The notes beneath the pieces were generated by a model. It was given only the letters and a program-made list of their open reading frames with translations, was not told the DNA's origin and ran no database searches. This document shows positions 33,501 through 46,000 of a DNA stretch of 64,000 bases, one piece after another. This DNA is from Cheilinus undulatus (Eukaryota; Chordata; Actinopteri; Labriformes; Labridae), in NCBI RefSeq assembly GCF_018320785.1, contig NC_054876.1, positions 23,272,212 through 23,336,211 of the forward strand. Reading direction: 5' to 3'. The stretch's first letter is position 1. Each line of letters starts with the position of its first letter. The position numbers and the translations under genes are program-made.

Positions 33501-33654
33501 ATTTATTCTTATTCTTATAAGGAGTTTTGAAGACACTCCCAGTAAAACCACATCTGCCATTATGCTAGCTAGATGCAACTCCTAGCAAACATTAAGTAAA
33601 CCAAAATTTTAACTCTCAGCTTATATAACGTAAGATCTGAAATAAACTCTGGGC
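30556..33654. other. intergenic, no recognised feature
   Basis: AT-rich sequence with short poly-T/GT tracts (33318-33345). No exon or element identified. Confidence 0.5.
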
Positions 33655-34420
33655 TGGTACTCTGTTGCATAACAAGTTAACTAAGCTCGTATTGTGTTAA
33701 CTAAGAAGTGATCTCATTTCTAGCACTGCATTAGCTAAGAAGTAGCAAATGCCAAAGTCTAATTTTAGATTAGCAAAAAAAAAGTTAGCATTGAGTTAGT
33801 TAAGTAATAGTAAACTCCTAACAATAATTTTGCATTGGTAAAGGAGTAAATCCCTGCTAGCACTGTGTTAGCTTATGAATATTGAACTAGCTATAACTTA
33901 AAATCAGCTAGGTAGTAAACCCCTTGCTAGCACTGCATTAGATAAGTAATTGAAAACCCCTAGCTAAAATGTAACATTAGCTAAGACATAAACTCCCTGT
34001 TTTCACTGTGTTAGCTAGGTAACAGCATTTTAGAATTTAACATTAGCAAGGAAGTAAACTGCCTGCTTTTACTGTGTTTGCTAAGTAATGGCTAGCTAAC
34101 TATAATTTCAAGTTAGCTAGACTCCTTGCTAGCACTGCATTAGTTAAGTAATAGTAAACTCCTATTATTTACCATTAGCTCAAAAGTAAACTTCTTGCTA
34201 GCATTGTTAGCTAAGTAATAGAAAAGCACTAACTACAATTTGACATTAGCTAAGCAGTAAACTCCTTGGTAGCACTGTTTAAGCTAAGTAAAAGCAAACT
34301 CCTCACAGTAATTCAACACACGGTAGGGAGTAAAATCCTTGCTAGCACTCTGTTAGCTTAGCTGTAAATTCCTAACTAAAATTTAAAATTAGCTAATAGC
34401 ACTGTGTTAGCTAAGAAGAC
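33655..34420. repeat. degenerate tandem array, about 68-bp unit, about 10 copies
   Basis: The motif ttgctagcactg followed by ttagctaagtaatag recurs at about 33722, 33790, 33858, 33928, 33996, 34065, 34130, 34200, 34267 and 34343, with diverged spacers that end gtaaactcc. Confidence 0.85.
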
Positions 34421-36314
34421 AGAGGGTATGCATGTGATGTAGTAGCAGCACTGTTCCAGCCAATGAGTGGCAAAAAAGATGAGCTGGTAACAGACATCAA
34501 TGGAGAATAAGCAGTTAACAGCATTGTTTCAACTGAAAATTGCCAGCTTTTTATGTTAGTTGTCACCTTTATTGTATTAATTCAAATGTATTTTCAGATT
34601 TTACTCAGGATTGCCCCTTTTCCACTACCAGTTGTAGATTTATTAGAAGTCATGAAATGAAAACAAGTGGTTAAAAAAGTCCTACACCCTGTTATACAGC
34701 TGTGTGACTTGAGTGCATTGTCATCTCACCCTGAGTTTAAACCTGTAGGAGATGGCTGCTGTGATTATAGTCAATGAGGTCCCAAATCGGGCTCCATGAG
34801 TCAGCAAAGACAGCCTTGCCTTGACACAAGTCCATCTGACTTGACTGACCAAGGATCAGGTGCTCCACAGCCTGGGAGCTCAGTTTAGGAATTTAATGTT
34901 GGTGGGGAAATATTAAAGAAATGTGATCGGTTTTCTAGTAAAACTTCTCTAGTGTGCCAGAGAGGTTTTGACACCCCCCCCCCCCCCCTTTCTGGGTGCT
35001 GTGATTGTTTTGTTTTTCTTTTTTTGTAAATTTTTTAGAAGGGCTTTGGTTCACAGTCGTCTTGTCAGGGAGCTCCTGAGATTTGCCAGGGGCCACTTAA
35101 TAAAGGCTGGTGGGCAGAGACCTCTCACCCTTCTCTATGATGAACGATGAAGAGGAAGGGTTAATTTTCTCCTCTGCAGACTGATCTTATTAAAGCAAAT
35201 GACAAAAACCCACCCTAAATAATTAAAATAAAACCCCTCGTTTCATATCTACTCACTCATCATCCAACACTGCAATGATTAACCTTCCTCCAGACTTGCC
35301 AAAACTCATGGAGTGAGAGAAGCTAAACAAAAGTAAAAGTTTATCTTAAAGCATCTCTTTTGTTTCTTTTCATTGAAATTTTTGGTAATTAAGCAACAGG
35401 AAGTAAGATGATTTTATAGGAAATCCATACAAGTCCAAACATGTAGAGAATGTGTGAGGTATGGGTCATCCTGTGCTCCACAGCTACATGCCATTGTTTT
35501 GATGCTTCTGGTCTTGTATGGTAACTTATTTGATTAGATCAACAGCATGGGATCTCTCTGTAGTTAGTCCTGTGTGTGTTCCTCTCCCCAGTCTCAGTAG
35601 GAAGGCTGGTCTTCATTGCTAAGTGCTCTATAATAGATCTCTTGGTGATTCTAATTTCATAAAGAAGCAAAACCTGCAGAAAGTAAAGTATCCTGCTGAA
35701 ACTAACTTGATCCTCTCTTTAGCAATGACGTCTATATTTGTAGTTCACATATATGCCTGTTCAATACAATATCTTGACAGTCGTTATATTTATGTTGTGT
35801 AATAAATGTCGTGCTGGGTTTTTACTTTTGGTTTATCTAACTTTATCTCTGTTTTACATTTCTTTCTTGGAGGCACAGTGGGTGGCTTTATGCACAGGGA
35901 AGGAAATCTAAAAGAGGTTGTGTTTCTTTATTTTCTTTAAGGTTTGTACTGTAAGGACTCATTCTGTTTCAGAGCTTCTGACAGTCTTTGTCTCTGGCTG
36001 CTTGACATACTGCAGACACCTGCCCTGAATCTCTGTCGTGTTTTTGTGCCTCTCTCTTATTTTTTTAATCATTCTTTCTCTGTTGTATCAGCCAGGAGTT
36101 GGTACCACAGCTCTGCTTGTAACCACATTAGTCTGATTATGTTTATTGATTTTAATATCAAAATAATAAAACCATTAGCACCCCAACTTGACTTGTGTTT
36201 GATTATTATTATATAGCTTGGTACATCTACAGTACATGTCTGATGATTCCTGTGTACTTATTGGTATATTATTTATTTTTTTCCTTTTTGAATTGCCATC
36301 AAAATTACAATTAA
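34421..36314. other. intergenic, no recognised gene
   Basis: Contains a poly-C run at 34973-34988. No coding exon or named repeat recognised. Confidence 0.5.
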
Positions 36315-36557
36315 CAAGAAAAGCACTCAGAGAGCGCAGGCCTCCACCAATAGTACAGAATCCTTTAAAAAATTCCTGGATCCAGACGGTGATCTGGATC
36401 AGTCCCAAACTCTAATCAGTTCTTCCTTATGCCATTTGTGACATTTCCTGAAAATTTCATCAAAATCCGTCTATAACTTTTTGAGTTATGTTGCCAACAA
36501 ACTAATAAATAAACTAACAAACCCTGCAGATCACATAACCTCCTTGGTGGAGGTAAC
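36315..36557 (+). repeat. ACCTCCGCCA-ended dispersed repeat, near-complete copy
   Basis: Runs from aagaaaagcactcagagagc and ggcctccacca to cataacctccttggtggagg. The middle (ttcctgaaaatttcatcaaa, aactttttgagttatgttgc) is shared with the copies at 36847 and 60873. Confidence 0.8.
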
Positions 36558-36846
36558 AAATAAATAAACCATATAAATGTTATCATATGCTCTTGCTCTT
36601 TCTGTTGAATATAAGTTATAATGGGGAAAAATAACTTTTTAAAGGAATGTGGTAGACTAGTGCAGATGCGATCAGTGTCCTTTAAAACTCAGCTTGTAAA
36701 CTTAAACACAACAACTGAATGGTGTGAATATTTTCTTGGGATGTAATGATGCATTGATACAAATAGTCACTGATTAAAGATGAAAAGTTTATGTCATACC
36801 ACCTACAAAAAACAGCAGGAAAAGGTTCAACTAAAGTTTCTGATAT

Positions 36847-37048
36847 TTACCTCTGGTACGGAGGTTATGTGATTGGGTGGGTTTGTTCGTTTGTTAGCAA
36901 CATAACTGAAAAAGTCATGGACGGATTTTGATGAAATTTTCAGGAAATGTCACAAAAGGCATAAGGAAGAACTGATTAGATTTTGGGACTGATCCAGATC
37001 ACGGTTTTACTATCAGGAGAAAGGGCTAATGGCAGAGGTCTACGCTGT
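36847..37048 (-). repeat. ACCTCCGCCA-ended repeat, inverted copy
   Basis: Starts tacctctggtacggaggtta and ends ggctaatggcagaggtctac; the reverse complement of the copy at 36315. It lies only 290 bp from that copy. Confidence 0.78.
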
Positions 37049-37370
37049 TACCACCTTACACCAGGAGATGGCGGACATGAGTAACTTCAATCCCAGCAGC
37101 ATTTTTGGTGTGTTTCTATTCAGAATTTTGGAGTTTATAGAGTTTGAAAGATGCACACTCGGTCGAGGAGACGAGTCGGAGCGTAACAGAGAGAAAGACA
37201 GTGAATTGTAGCGAGAATACTCACAATGCTGGGAGGAGTAGAGGAATATTCACCATCCGCCATGACTTTCAGTCGTCCAGTGAGACCATGGGTGCTTCCA
37301 CCATGACAGTCCACACCTAGTGAAGCTAATGCTTTGCCTCAGCGTGTCTCCACCCCACTGGGGAGGGAGT

Positions 37371-37502
37371 AATCGGTGAATTAGATTTTGGGAGTGATCT
37401 GGATCACCGTCTGGATCCAGGAATGTTTTAAAAGGATTCTTCACTATTGGGAGATAGGGCTGATGGCGGAGGTGTGCGCTCTCTGAATGCTTTTCTAGTT
37501 TA
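37371..37502 (-). repeat. ACCTCCGCCA-ended repeat, partial inverted copy
   Basis: Has attttgggagtgatctggat and ctgatggcggaggtgtgcgc then gcttttctagttt; only one half is present. Confidence 0.75.
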
Positions 37503-37597
37503 TTATATGGGTTTGTCATTCTTAAAGATTTGGGCATTTCTCATTCATTACATAAATACATTATTTAGAAACCCATACAACCTACTTCAAAAATATA

Positions 37598-37885
37598 CAG
37601 TGCCATGAAAAAGTATTTGCCCCCTTTCTGATTCCTTTTTTTTTTTTTTTTGCACATTTATCACATCAAAATGTTTCGGATCATCACACCAATTTGGATA
37701 TCTCACAAAGACAACTCAAGTAAATACAAAATGCAGTTTCCAAATGATGATTTTATTTATTAAGGGAAAACATCCAAAACAATCTGGACTTATGTGAAAA
37801 ATTAATTGCCCCCTTTGTTAAGTCAGGAATTAACTGTGATTAACCACAGTTCTTGGAAAGCTGAGTTCAATTTCACTGGCCTTCA
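37598..37885. mobile_element. solo Tc1-like terminal inverted repeat
   Basis: Starts TA-cagtgccatgaaaaagtatt with tgccccctttctgatt, a tip motif of common teleost Tc1-like elements. It continues ggaaaacatccaaaacaatc but has no transposase or second end. Confidence 0.65.
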
Positions 37886-37892
37886 ATTTCAC

Positions 37893-37897
37893 TTTTG

Positions 37898-37934
<37 letters not shown>
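37893..37934. repeat. (AT)n microsatellite
   Basis: Alternating TA with one interruption. Confidence 0.9.
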
Positions 37935-37935
<1 letters not shown>

Positions 37936-38867
37936 CCCCATTTATTTTATATTACTCACCTGTTAAAAGATAGTGAAGGATTTTATACCCCTGTATTACA
38001 TAAAATGCATTTTTTTTTGTTTTTTTGTTGTTGTTTTTTTTATTTAGTCATTTATTTTCATTTATATTTATCTCTACTTACTTACTCACTGGTTTTATAA
38101 TGGCATGCTCATCCAAGAAAAAATCCTGAAATTCTGAGATGAGCCACATATTCGTTTTTAGTTATGTGGCCTTTCCCCAAATTCATTTGATCATGTGTTA
38201 TAAGAAAAAGCTTCCTTTACTGCTTCGCCTCTAACAGCGGGCTGTATTTTGGACCTCCAGTTTGAATTGGAAGTGCGATAATTCTATTTCTCTGGTCATA
38301 TAGATAGAGGGTTAGGATTAACCCATAGATGATTTAGAGTTCTGGGTTTTAGCTTCTAGAAACTTTGCTCTTTATAGAGTTCAGTAGCCCTGAAAAGGGC
38401 CTTTAGTTTGTGGAATACTGTAGGGTTGGTCACAACTAAATGCCTCCAGGACCGCTCAGCAGCCTCAGGGTTGAAATACCAGGTGAACCTCTCCTTCAGC
38501 TGCATCGATAATCCGGTGGACTTGTTGGATCCAACACACCCATGGGGACTGACTCTTCAAGGGATGGAGGTTGGGCTTCTGTTGACCTCAGAAGGCTCTT
38601 GAGGATGCAGGTTGCTTTCACACAGTCTTCTGCATGTGGGGGTGTTGCCCCATCACCTGTTGGAACATCTAAAATCTGGAAACAAGGACACAAATATGCA
38701 CTCTTCCCCCAGCAGAGCCCAAGAGAGATTGCAGCTGAATTATATGTTCATATATCTAAAATACATGCATGGGGTATCCTGTCATGTGATCCAAATGGCA
38801 AGAACAGCATCAATATATTATAATTTATATATTATAATATTATACAATATATTATCATTTCCCTCAG

Positions 38868-39500
38868 CAGAGGACAAATAACTTTAACTGAAAAAATATA
38901 ATGTTTTTTTTAATTTTAAAAACTAATTGTATTCTATTTTGTAATTATTAAACTAGACAATCATTATCTTTTATAATCTAAACCCGCCATCACCACACCT
39001 CATTGGAGGACAAATAACTTTATTCAACTAAAAATATTCAATATTTTAAGTTTTTAATGTTTTAAACTACTTTTATTCTAAATTTCAAAAGTTTAACTAG
39101 ACACTCATTATCTTTCATAATCTAAACCCACCAACACCACCCCTCATCTGAGGACAAATAATCTTGAGTGAAAAAATACAACAAAAGTTTTTTTTCTTCA
39201 AAACAACTTTAATTCTATTTTTTTTTTAAATTCTTAAACTAGTTACTGTGTGTCTTCATCTAAACCCGCCACCATCCCCCTCATCGGAGGTCTAATCACT
39301 TTCTTCTTGTGAGAAAATACAATATTTTCAGTTTTTAATTTTTTTAACTACTGTTAATTCTTTTTTGTAAATTGTTAAACTACACCATTAGGACAGGTAA
39401 CTTTATTTTAGAAAAAAATACATGAATATGCATGTTTTAATTTTTTTAAAAACTACTTTTATTCCATTTTTAAATCAATAAATTAGACAATACGTTTGTG
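38868..39500. repeat. tandem array, about 140-bp unit, about 4.5 copies
   Basis: gaggacaaataacttt-type starts occur at about 38870, 39007 and 39151, with diverged versions at about 39285 and 39392. Each is followed by an AT-rich part and tctaaacccgccatcacc-type ends. Confidence 0.82.
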
Positions 39501-40069
39501 TTGTGATCTAACCTCATTTCCTAACCTTGCAAAGCAGATGGATACCCCTGTTTCCTTGTTTTTCACTGGTGAATCCATCTTGCAAAGCTCCCATCTGAAC
39601 CGTTTGGGCCCGGTTAGAAACTGACAGGATCAATCAGCAAAGACGGGCAGTACTTTCAGGCGCAGCAGAGTCCTGACATAAACCAGCAGCAGCAAGAGGA
39701 AGAGCTTAGCGTGGATACTGCTAAAGTGCCAGTTTTATCAGAACTTGAAAACATTTACTTATTAAAAGAAGAACAAAGAAGAGAGCGAGTTGTTTTCTTT
39801 TCAAAAATGACAAAAGTCGAGTACTTACATGTCTATAGTCGCCATGTTTCGCGTTATTCCTCAGTAGCAGCACACGCGCAGCTCGATAGCTGCTACGTCA
39901 CTTGTTTTGTTGCTCTGATTGGCCCGTAGAGATGTGACAGACAGAACATTCATCCAATCACACTCCGAGTTTTTTTCAAAGCCTCTGCCTTTTCTCAAAC
40001 ATTTCCTATTGAAGCTTTCCCAGATGGATGTGTGAAATACAAGACCTGAAACACATCCATCTGGCATGT

Positions 40070-40320
40070 CAGGTCTTTCCTGTTTCCTCCTTCTCCTGTC
40101 TCTCTCTCCTTTGCCTCTCCTCTGACTCCTGTCTTACCATCTCCCTCCTGCTCCTTTGTCTCTCTCTATCTGACATCGTCAGTCCTTCCATTCCTCTCTG
40201 TCTCTCTCAGTTTCAGTCACTCTTTCTATCGAGCGTCCTCAGCTTCACTCTCTCCTTCGTTGGTGTTGGTTCTCTATCCTGTAGTGCCGACTGCCCGGTG
40301 GTCTTTTTTTTTTCGCTTCA
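40070..40320. repeat. polypyrimidine (CT-rich) tract
   Basis: Long TCTCTCC/CTCCT-rich + strand with few purines. Confidence 0.85.
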
Positions 40321-40689
40321 GTGTTCTGAAAGATAAATTCACAATGTTGTATCAGTAAAACTGCCAAACAATTTTAACAAAAACATATTTTAGAATCATT
40401 ATTTGAGCATCTCATTTGGTTCAGGATGGGAAATTTCAGAGACAAGAGTTCAGAGGACATTTTCAAAGTACAGTACAGTACAGTAACAGAAAAGGAGAGC
40501 AGCATGTTAACTTCACGCTATCGAACAGAGGTGTCAAACTTAATCACAGCAGGGGCCGGATTCTGAATTTAGGTCTGACCTGAAAACCTGGCAAGGTCAA
40601 CATTTAATTATAAACTGTCAACCTCTTTTCCATGAGTATTTAAATATGGGGTAAATCATGAGGACTGCTTTTGAGATTTAAGTCACAAT

Positions 40690-41400
40690 AAATTACAAGG
40701 CTTAAAGAACTGCAATTAAAAAAAGTCAAAGATAAAGATAGAGATAAAGATCAAGATAAAAGTCAAAATCATGAGTCTTAAAGGTTATAATATGAGATAA
40801 ATGTCAAAATTGTTTATCAACAGTTTCAAATATGTGATTAAATTCAAGTTGTGAGGTTCAAAGTTTAGAGTATGAGATAAATGTCAAAATTGTGTATCTT
40901 AAAGGTCAAAACATTACATTAAAGTCAAATCAAATGTTCAAAAGGTCAAAATATGACATAAACTCCAAAATTGTGTGTCTTGAAGGTCAAAATGTTTGAT
41001 AAAAGTCAAAATTATGAATTATAAAGGTCAAACAATGGCAAAATTCAAAATCATGGGTTTTAAAGGTAAATCAATGTGTAGAAATTTAAAATTAGAAGTT
41101 TTAGCTAAAGGTCAAACAATGAGTTAGAAATCAAAAGATAAAAAAATTAGATAAATGTTAAAATCATGACTCTAAAAGGCCACAGTAAAAGATAAATGTC
41201 AAAATATGTGATTAAATCCTAAGTTGTGAGTTTAAAAGTTCAGTGTGTTAAAATAAATTCAAAATCATGAGTCTAATGGGTCAAAATATGACAAATAAAC
41301 TAAAAGTTTTTGAGTTTTATAAGGGTCGAACTATTTGATTGAAATCAAAATCATGAATTATAAAGGTCAAACAATGAGTTAAAACTCATTTGTGTAAATA
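40690..41400. repeat. degenerate minisatellite based on gtcaaaatnatgag
   Basis: Repeated variants of gtcaaaattatgagtctta then aaggtcaaaatatgagataa, at roughly 40-50 bp intervals with drift. The sequence before it (40530-40600, gaggtgtcaaacttaatcac) may belong to the same element. Confidence 0.8.
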
Positions 41401-42950
41401 ACAGTCCAAGTCCGACACATGTTTGTTTTCATTCAAACAGCTGATCACAGCCATTTTTGATTGTTTTGATTTAACAGAGCAAATTTATTTGACATATCGA
41501 TGCATTAATGTGAGAAAAATATCAAAATCAGACTTTATTTCAATTACTTAACAAATAACTTTTTTCTCTCTTCACTAGTCATATTTCTTTAGATCTTACA
41601 GCATTAATAAAATCTCATACCCTCAAATTTGATTTGGAATCTTTAAGGTTTCAAAACCAATTCTGACGTTTCTTAACCACAACCCATTTCACTTTTTAAA
41701 ATAAACCTTACAATATTTCTGGCAACAAAGGCACTCAAATTTTTTTCAAACCCAACATGATATATTTATTCACAAAAAGTAAGCAAATATGTAAAATGAC
41801 CGAGCTTAGCTAGCTTAACTAACTTTTAGCCTAGCTTGCTAGCTCAGAATGAACGTACCTCTCCAAATGTCTTGGTGAAAAAGGCCAAGTTTTGATCTCA
41901 GCTTGTACTTATACCCTCGGGATGGAATGAGCACTCTAGAATTAATTTCCACCAATCACAAGTATGAAACCTTATGTTTACATCCATTTCTGTTGTCACT
42001 ATGGAAACCATGAGCATCCTACTTTACCAGTGTTGATTGCAAAAATAACAGCTTAATATTTGGGCAATTTCTGGCAACTCTATCCGTTAAAATAAATCAA
42101 CTTAAAGAAAGAAGAATAAAACATCAAAATCACGACTTGTTAATACATTTTTAAATGAAAAGTTAGAAATATGAGACAGCCGACAAGTTATTAATAAACG
42201 TAATTTCAGGATTAATTATGATTATCAGTAGTATAAGTTTCTTGTTTATATTTATTTATTAATGTTACAGTTTTTCAAGTTGTTTTGTTATTTGAATTTA
42301 TATCTTGGTATTTTTCCATTCTGTAATCCCCGGTGAATTGACTCAAATAAAAATCTGGCCAATTTCCACTGTGTAAGTGCCAATCCAAAGACAATGACTT
42401 GATTGAAAAAAAAAAACAAGAATCTCAAGACAATTTAGATCATACTCTTTGTTATGAGATTTGCATAAACCTGAAATTAGCCTATGATGAGTACACACTT
42501 AAAGTGTTCAGAAAACGTCAAAGGTTTATTTCTTAAGTATTTTTAGGCTCTGATTAATTCACTTTCCCCACATTTTTAATTTAGGAATGTAGGAACAGTG
42601 AATACTGGTTTTAATTCATTGGGTGCAGGTGGCATTCAGCCCAGCTCGCTTCTTTGTATGGGACACACCTTTACTGAAACGCACGCTAACATGTCGGTAG
42701 TGCATACTTGGGACTTCCATCTGTTGAGGGCAAAAGTTTCATAATACCTGCTCAACTTTTTCCTCTTGCCTTAAAGCTCGGAGCATCAGTGTCAGCGCTG
42801 TTTGAGTGTGCGCTTCAGCTGTGTGTGACTTTCTAAACTGGATGGATTAATCTAACCTGGGGAGAGCAGCATTACACTATCCAGTGTACAGCCTGCCGGA
42901 ATTCCATTCGAAGAAGAAGAAGACTTCCAGTTTGCCGTACATAAACAAAG
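41400..42950. other. region upstream of bnip1
   Basis: No coding sequence seen before the bnip1 ATG. The last 170 bp are less AT-rich and should hold the bnip1 5' UTR and promoter, with no clear TATA box. Confidence 0.45.
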
Positions 42951-43034
42951 ATGGCGTCTTCTGCCGATGTTCACGTCCGAATATGTGGACAAGAAATTAT
43001 CAAATATGACCTCGAAATTAAGGCTCTGATTCAG
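42951..43034 (+). CDS. bnip1: bnip1 exon 1
   Basis: ATG at 42951; 28 codons ending EIKALIQ, then donor gtaaga. The N-terminal VHVRICGQEI block is diagnostic of BNIP1. Confidence 0.95.
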
Positions 43035-46000
43035 GTAAGAACTGTGTTGAAAGAAATATGGTGTGTGTCTTTTTATTTAGGCACAGTACTGTTTTTTGTT
43101 CGTGGAAGTTGTCCGTAAATGCATCAAACAACGACTTTAAAAGTTGTTCTAAGCAAAGCTAACGCTAGTTAACTTTTAAAGTGTCAGAGAAACGACGGAA
43201 ATTTGTCCATTATTTAAATTTTCTTAAACAATGATTTCTGTTATCACTGCTCACCGTGTTATTAACCATGTCAGTAAAATTTTTAAGTACGAAAAGTAGA
43301 CGTTTACCAAAACATCCCACTATCATGAATGTCTACTTCTCAAGCCTGAACATGTGAATTAAGGAGTTTTCTGTTCAGATGATGCATCATAAGCGTTAAC
43401 TGACCGCTGTTTCTTTTCAGTTATGAAAAATGATTGACAACACTCTAAAACGGCTTCAATCAAACCTAAAAAGATATATACTTTGGTATTAACATATTTT
43501 TTTAATAATAGTTTGATCTCCAATTTTACCCTAATTGATAAAGATAATGACAGCAAAATCTACCACTACAATAAATGTCATTTTGATGCAATTGAGAAAA
43601 ATCGCTTCCCGCCCATGCATATATTCTCCGTGCTTCGTAACAGTCCAAAGGCCACCTTTTTTAATCATTGGCTACTCTAAATTTGCCTTGATGTGTGTGT
43701 GCATGTTAATATTTCTTTATGTGTTGTAGATAATGAATGGAAAATGGACCAGCCCTACCAATTAGGACCCCTCCCATGGGTTTATACAATTGATTCATTG
43801 TACTTTATTTATGTCATGCACAAAAAATGTCCAACCTCACGGGTCTTAAAGACAACAGAAATACCATTTTTTTTTTTTTTTTTAACTTTTACAAGTTATT
43901 TATAATCATCCAACCAAAAATGTTAGCATTTATCAAAGATAGCTTCCTAAAATGTAAATCCCTTAAATCATAGTAAATTGGACAGTAAAACAGAAAATGC
44001 TCTATCAGTTTCCCCAGTCACTCAAAAAAAAAAAAAACCTCTGTCCTCCTCTGGAGTGGTATTAAACGTGCCAGTCTCTAAAGCTAAAGGAAAAGTGTTT
44101 GACCGCAACTGTGCATGTCATGATCTTTATCTTCTAGTTCGATTATACTTTGTAACTATTTATAAGACAATACATTCATAGTTTTGGTTTACACCATTTA
44201 GCAACAGACCATCTTCTCTATACATAACAAACATAGCAGTTGTAACTCAAGTAACATCATCTGAAAATGAAAGACATTTTATTTGCACTAAATAGTGATT
44301 CAAGGTACTGATGATAATTAAAAGTGTCCTGATTAAAGATGCTTTTGGTCGATCTCTGATCAGACATCTTTACGAGCCTGTTCTTAAGCTGCAACATTTC
44401 ACATTTGTGTCTGATGTTTGGGGTCTCCGGTCCCCCATCACCACACAAATTCAGGACTGATGTGAATTCATGTACTCTAAGAAGGCCTGAATAGCTCTCT
44501 GGTGTATAGAATTACAGCTTCAGTGTCCCATGAACCCCCAAACACTAGAGGCAAAGTCAGACATGGGACACACATGAATTATAGAGTTGTGTAAAAATTT
44601 AAAAACCAATATTACAACTGTGTTAAACTTTGTTTAAAACTGATCCCAGGGCTGATTGAGAGAAAGGGAACACTCACTGCGTCTTTAAATGTCATGTGTT
44701 CATCTAATGTCAAGCTGAGATATCATTTATAGTAAAGCCTAGGGCTAAGATACCTTATTCATATTTAGTTAAGTCAGTGAGCTTTTGACCAATGTGTGTG
44801 CTCATCAGCTGGTGCTAAAGTCAAACTTACTCAGTTTTCTTACTGTGAGTCATTTGAGATAAATAGTAATAATAAATAATCTTGATTGCATTACACTTAA
44901 CTGTGTGAATGTGTTTGTTTTACCTGCAGGACATCAGGGACTGCCCTGGACCTCACTCAACTCTCATGGAGCTCAACTCTCAGGTCAAAGAGAAGTTTAG
45001 CAAACTGAGACTCAGAATCCAGGTCAGGCCTAATAACACACACTGTCTTATGTTGGGCAGATTTTTCTGCTAGAATTCAAACAGTTTGTTTCGTTGTTTT
45101 GTGTCTTTGTCAGGATCTGGAGCAGATGGCAAAAGAACAGGACAGAGAGTCGGACAGACTGGTCATTCAGGCAGAGACAGAGAGTCAGCGAAGGCAAATG
45201 ATGAGGTGTGTGGATGCACACATACAAACAAGAAAACAGCAAGAATCCTGTTTTCACTTCTCAAACAGTTTCCTTTTTTGTACTTAAATTAAACTTGGTT
45301 AAGAGCCAGCGTTCAGTCTTCCACAGTGCTATAATCCTCTGTAAAAATATCATTATCAATATGACAAAAATATTTTATTATATTTTTGTTAAGACACACA
45401 CATTCAGTAAATTTTCAAGGGTTTGTGTCATGATAAAAGGAAATTGTGTTAAAGAATTTCCTAATTCTCTGAAGAATCCATGTTTGGTATAAGTGAAAAA
45501 GTGCAAGTTATTAAATGGGATTGAAGGGATTTCATTTTAAGCGCGCAAGAGATATAGAGAAAATGGATAATGTAAACATTTAGCTGAGGAGCTTTAGGAG
45601 AGCCCGCCTGCCCTGACGGAACGTTTGCAGCCGGATACACGATGGACTCCTGGGAGGAGTGGAGGATCGTGTGCCTGTCGATCCTTTCTGTTGAGGATGT
45701 TGAAGACGTGTACATAATTGGAATTATGATAACAGGTTTCCTGCTGTTTGGAGCTGGCAGCTTCCTGATCTAGCGCAAAGTTTGGAGGACGTTGGCAGCA
45801 CTTTTGGCAATTGACAAGCTGCCCGTCATGACTGAGGGAATGTGCAGGGCTGTCAACACTCAGACTCAAGCTATAGGCGAGCTAAATCGCAAACAGGATG
45901 CGATTTTTGAGCTCCTTCGCAAGATTGATGCCAACTTGGAGAAGTTGTCAGCTCGGCTCGGCTGAATGGGCCACCGAATTTGGACATATTCGAGGTAAAG

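Noticed and set aside
33655..34420. CRISPR array
   Set aside because: Units are degenerate and the spacers also repeat; the genome is a vertebrate's.
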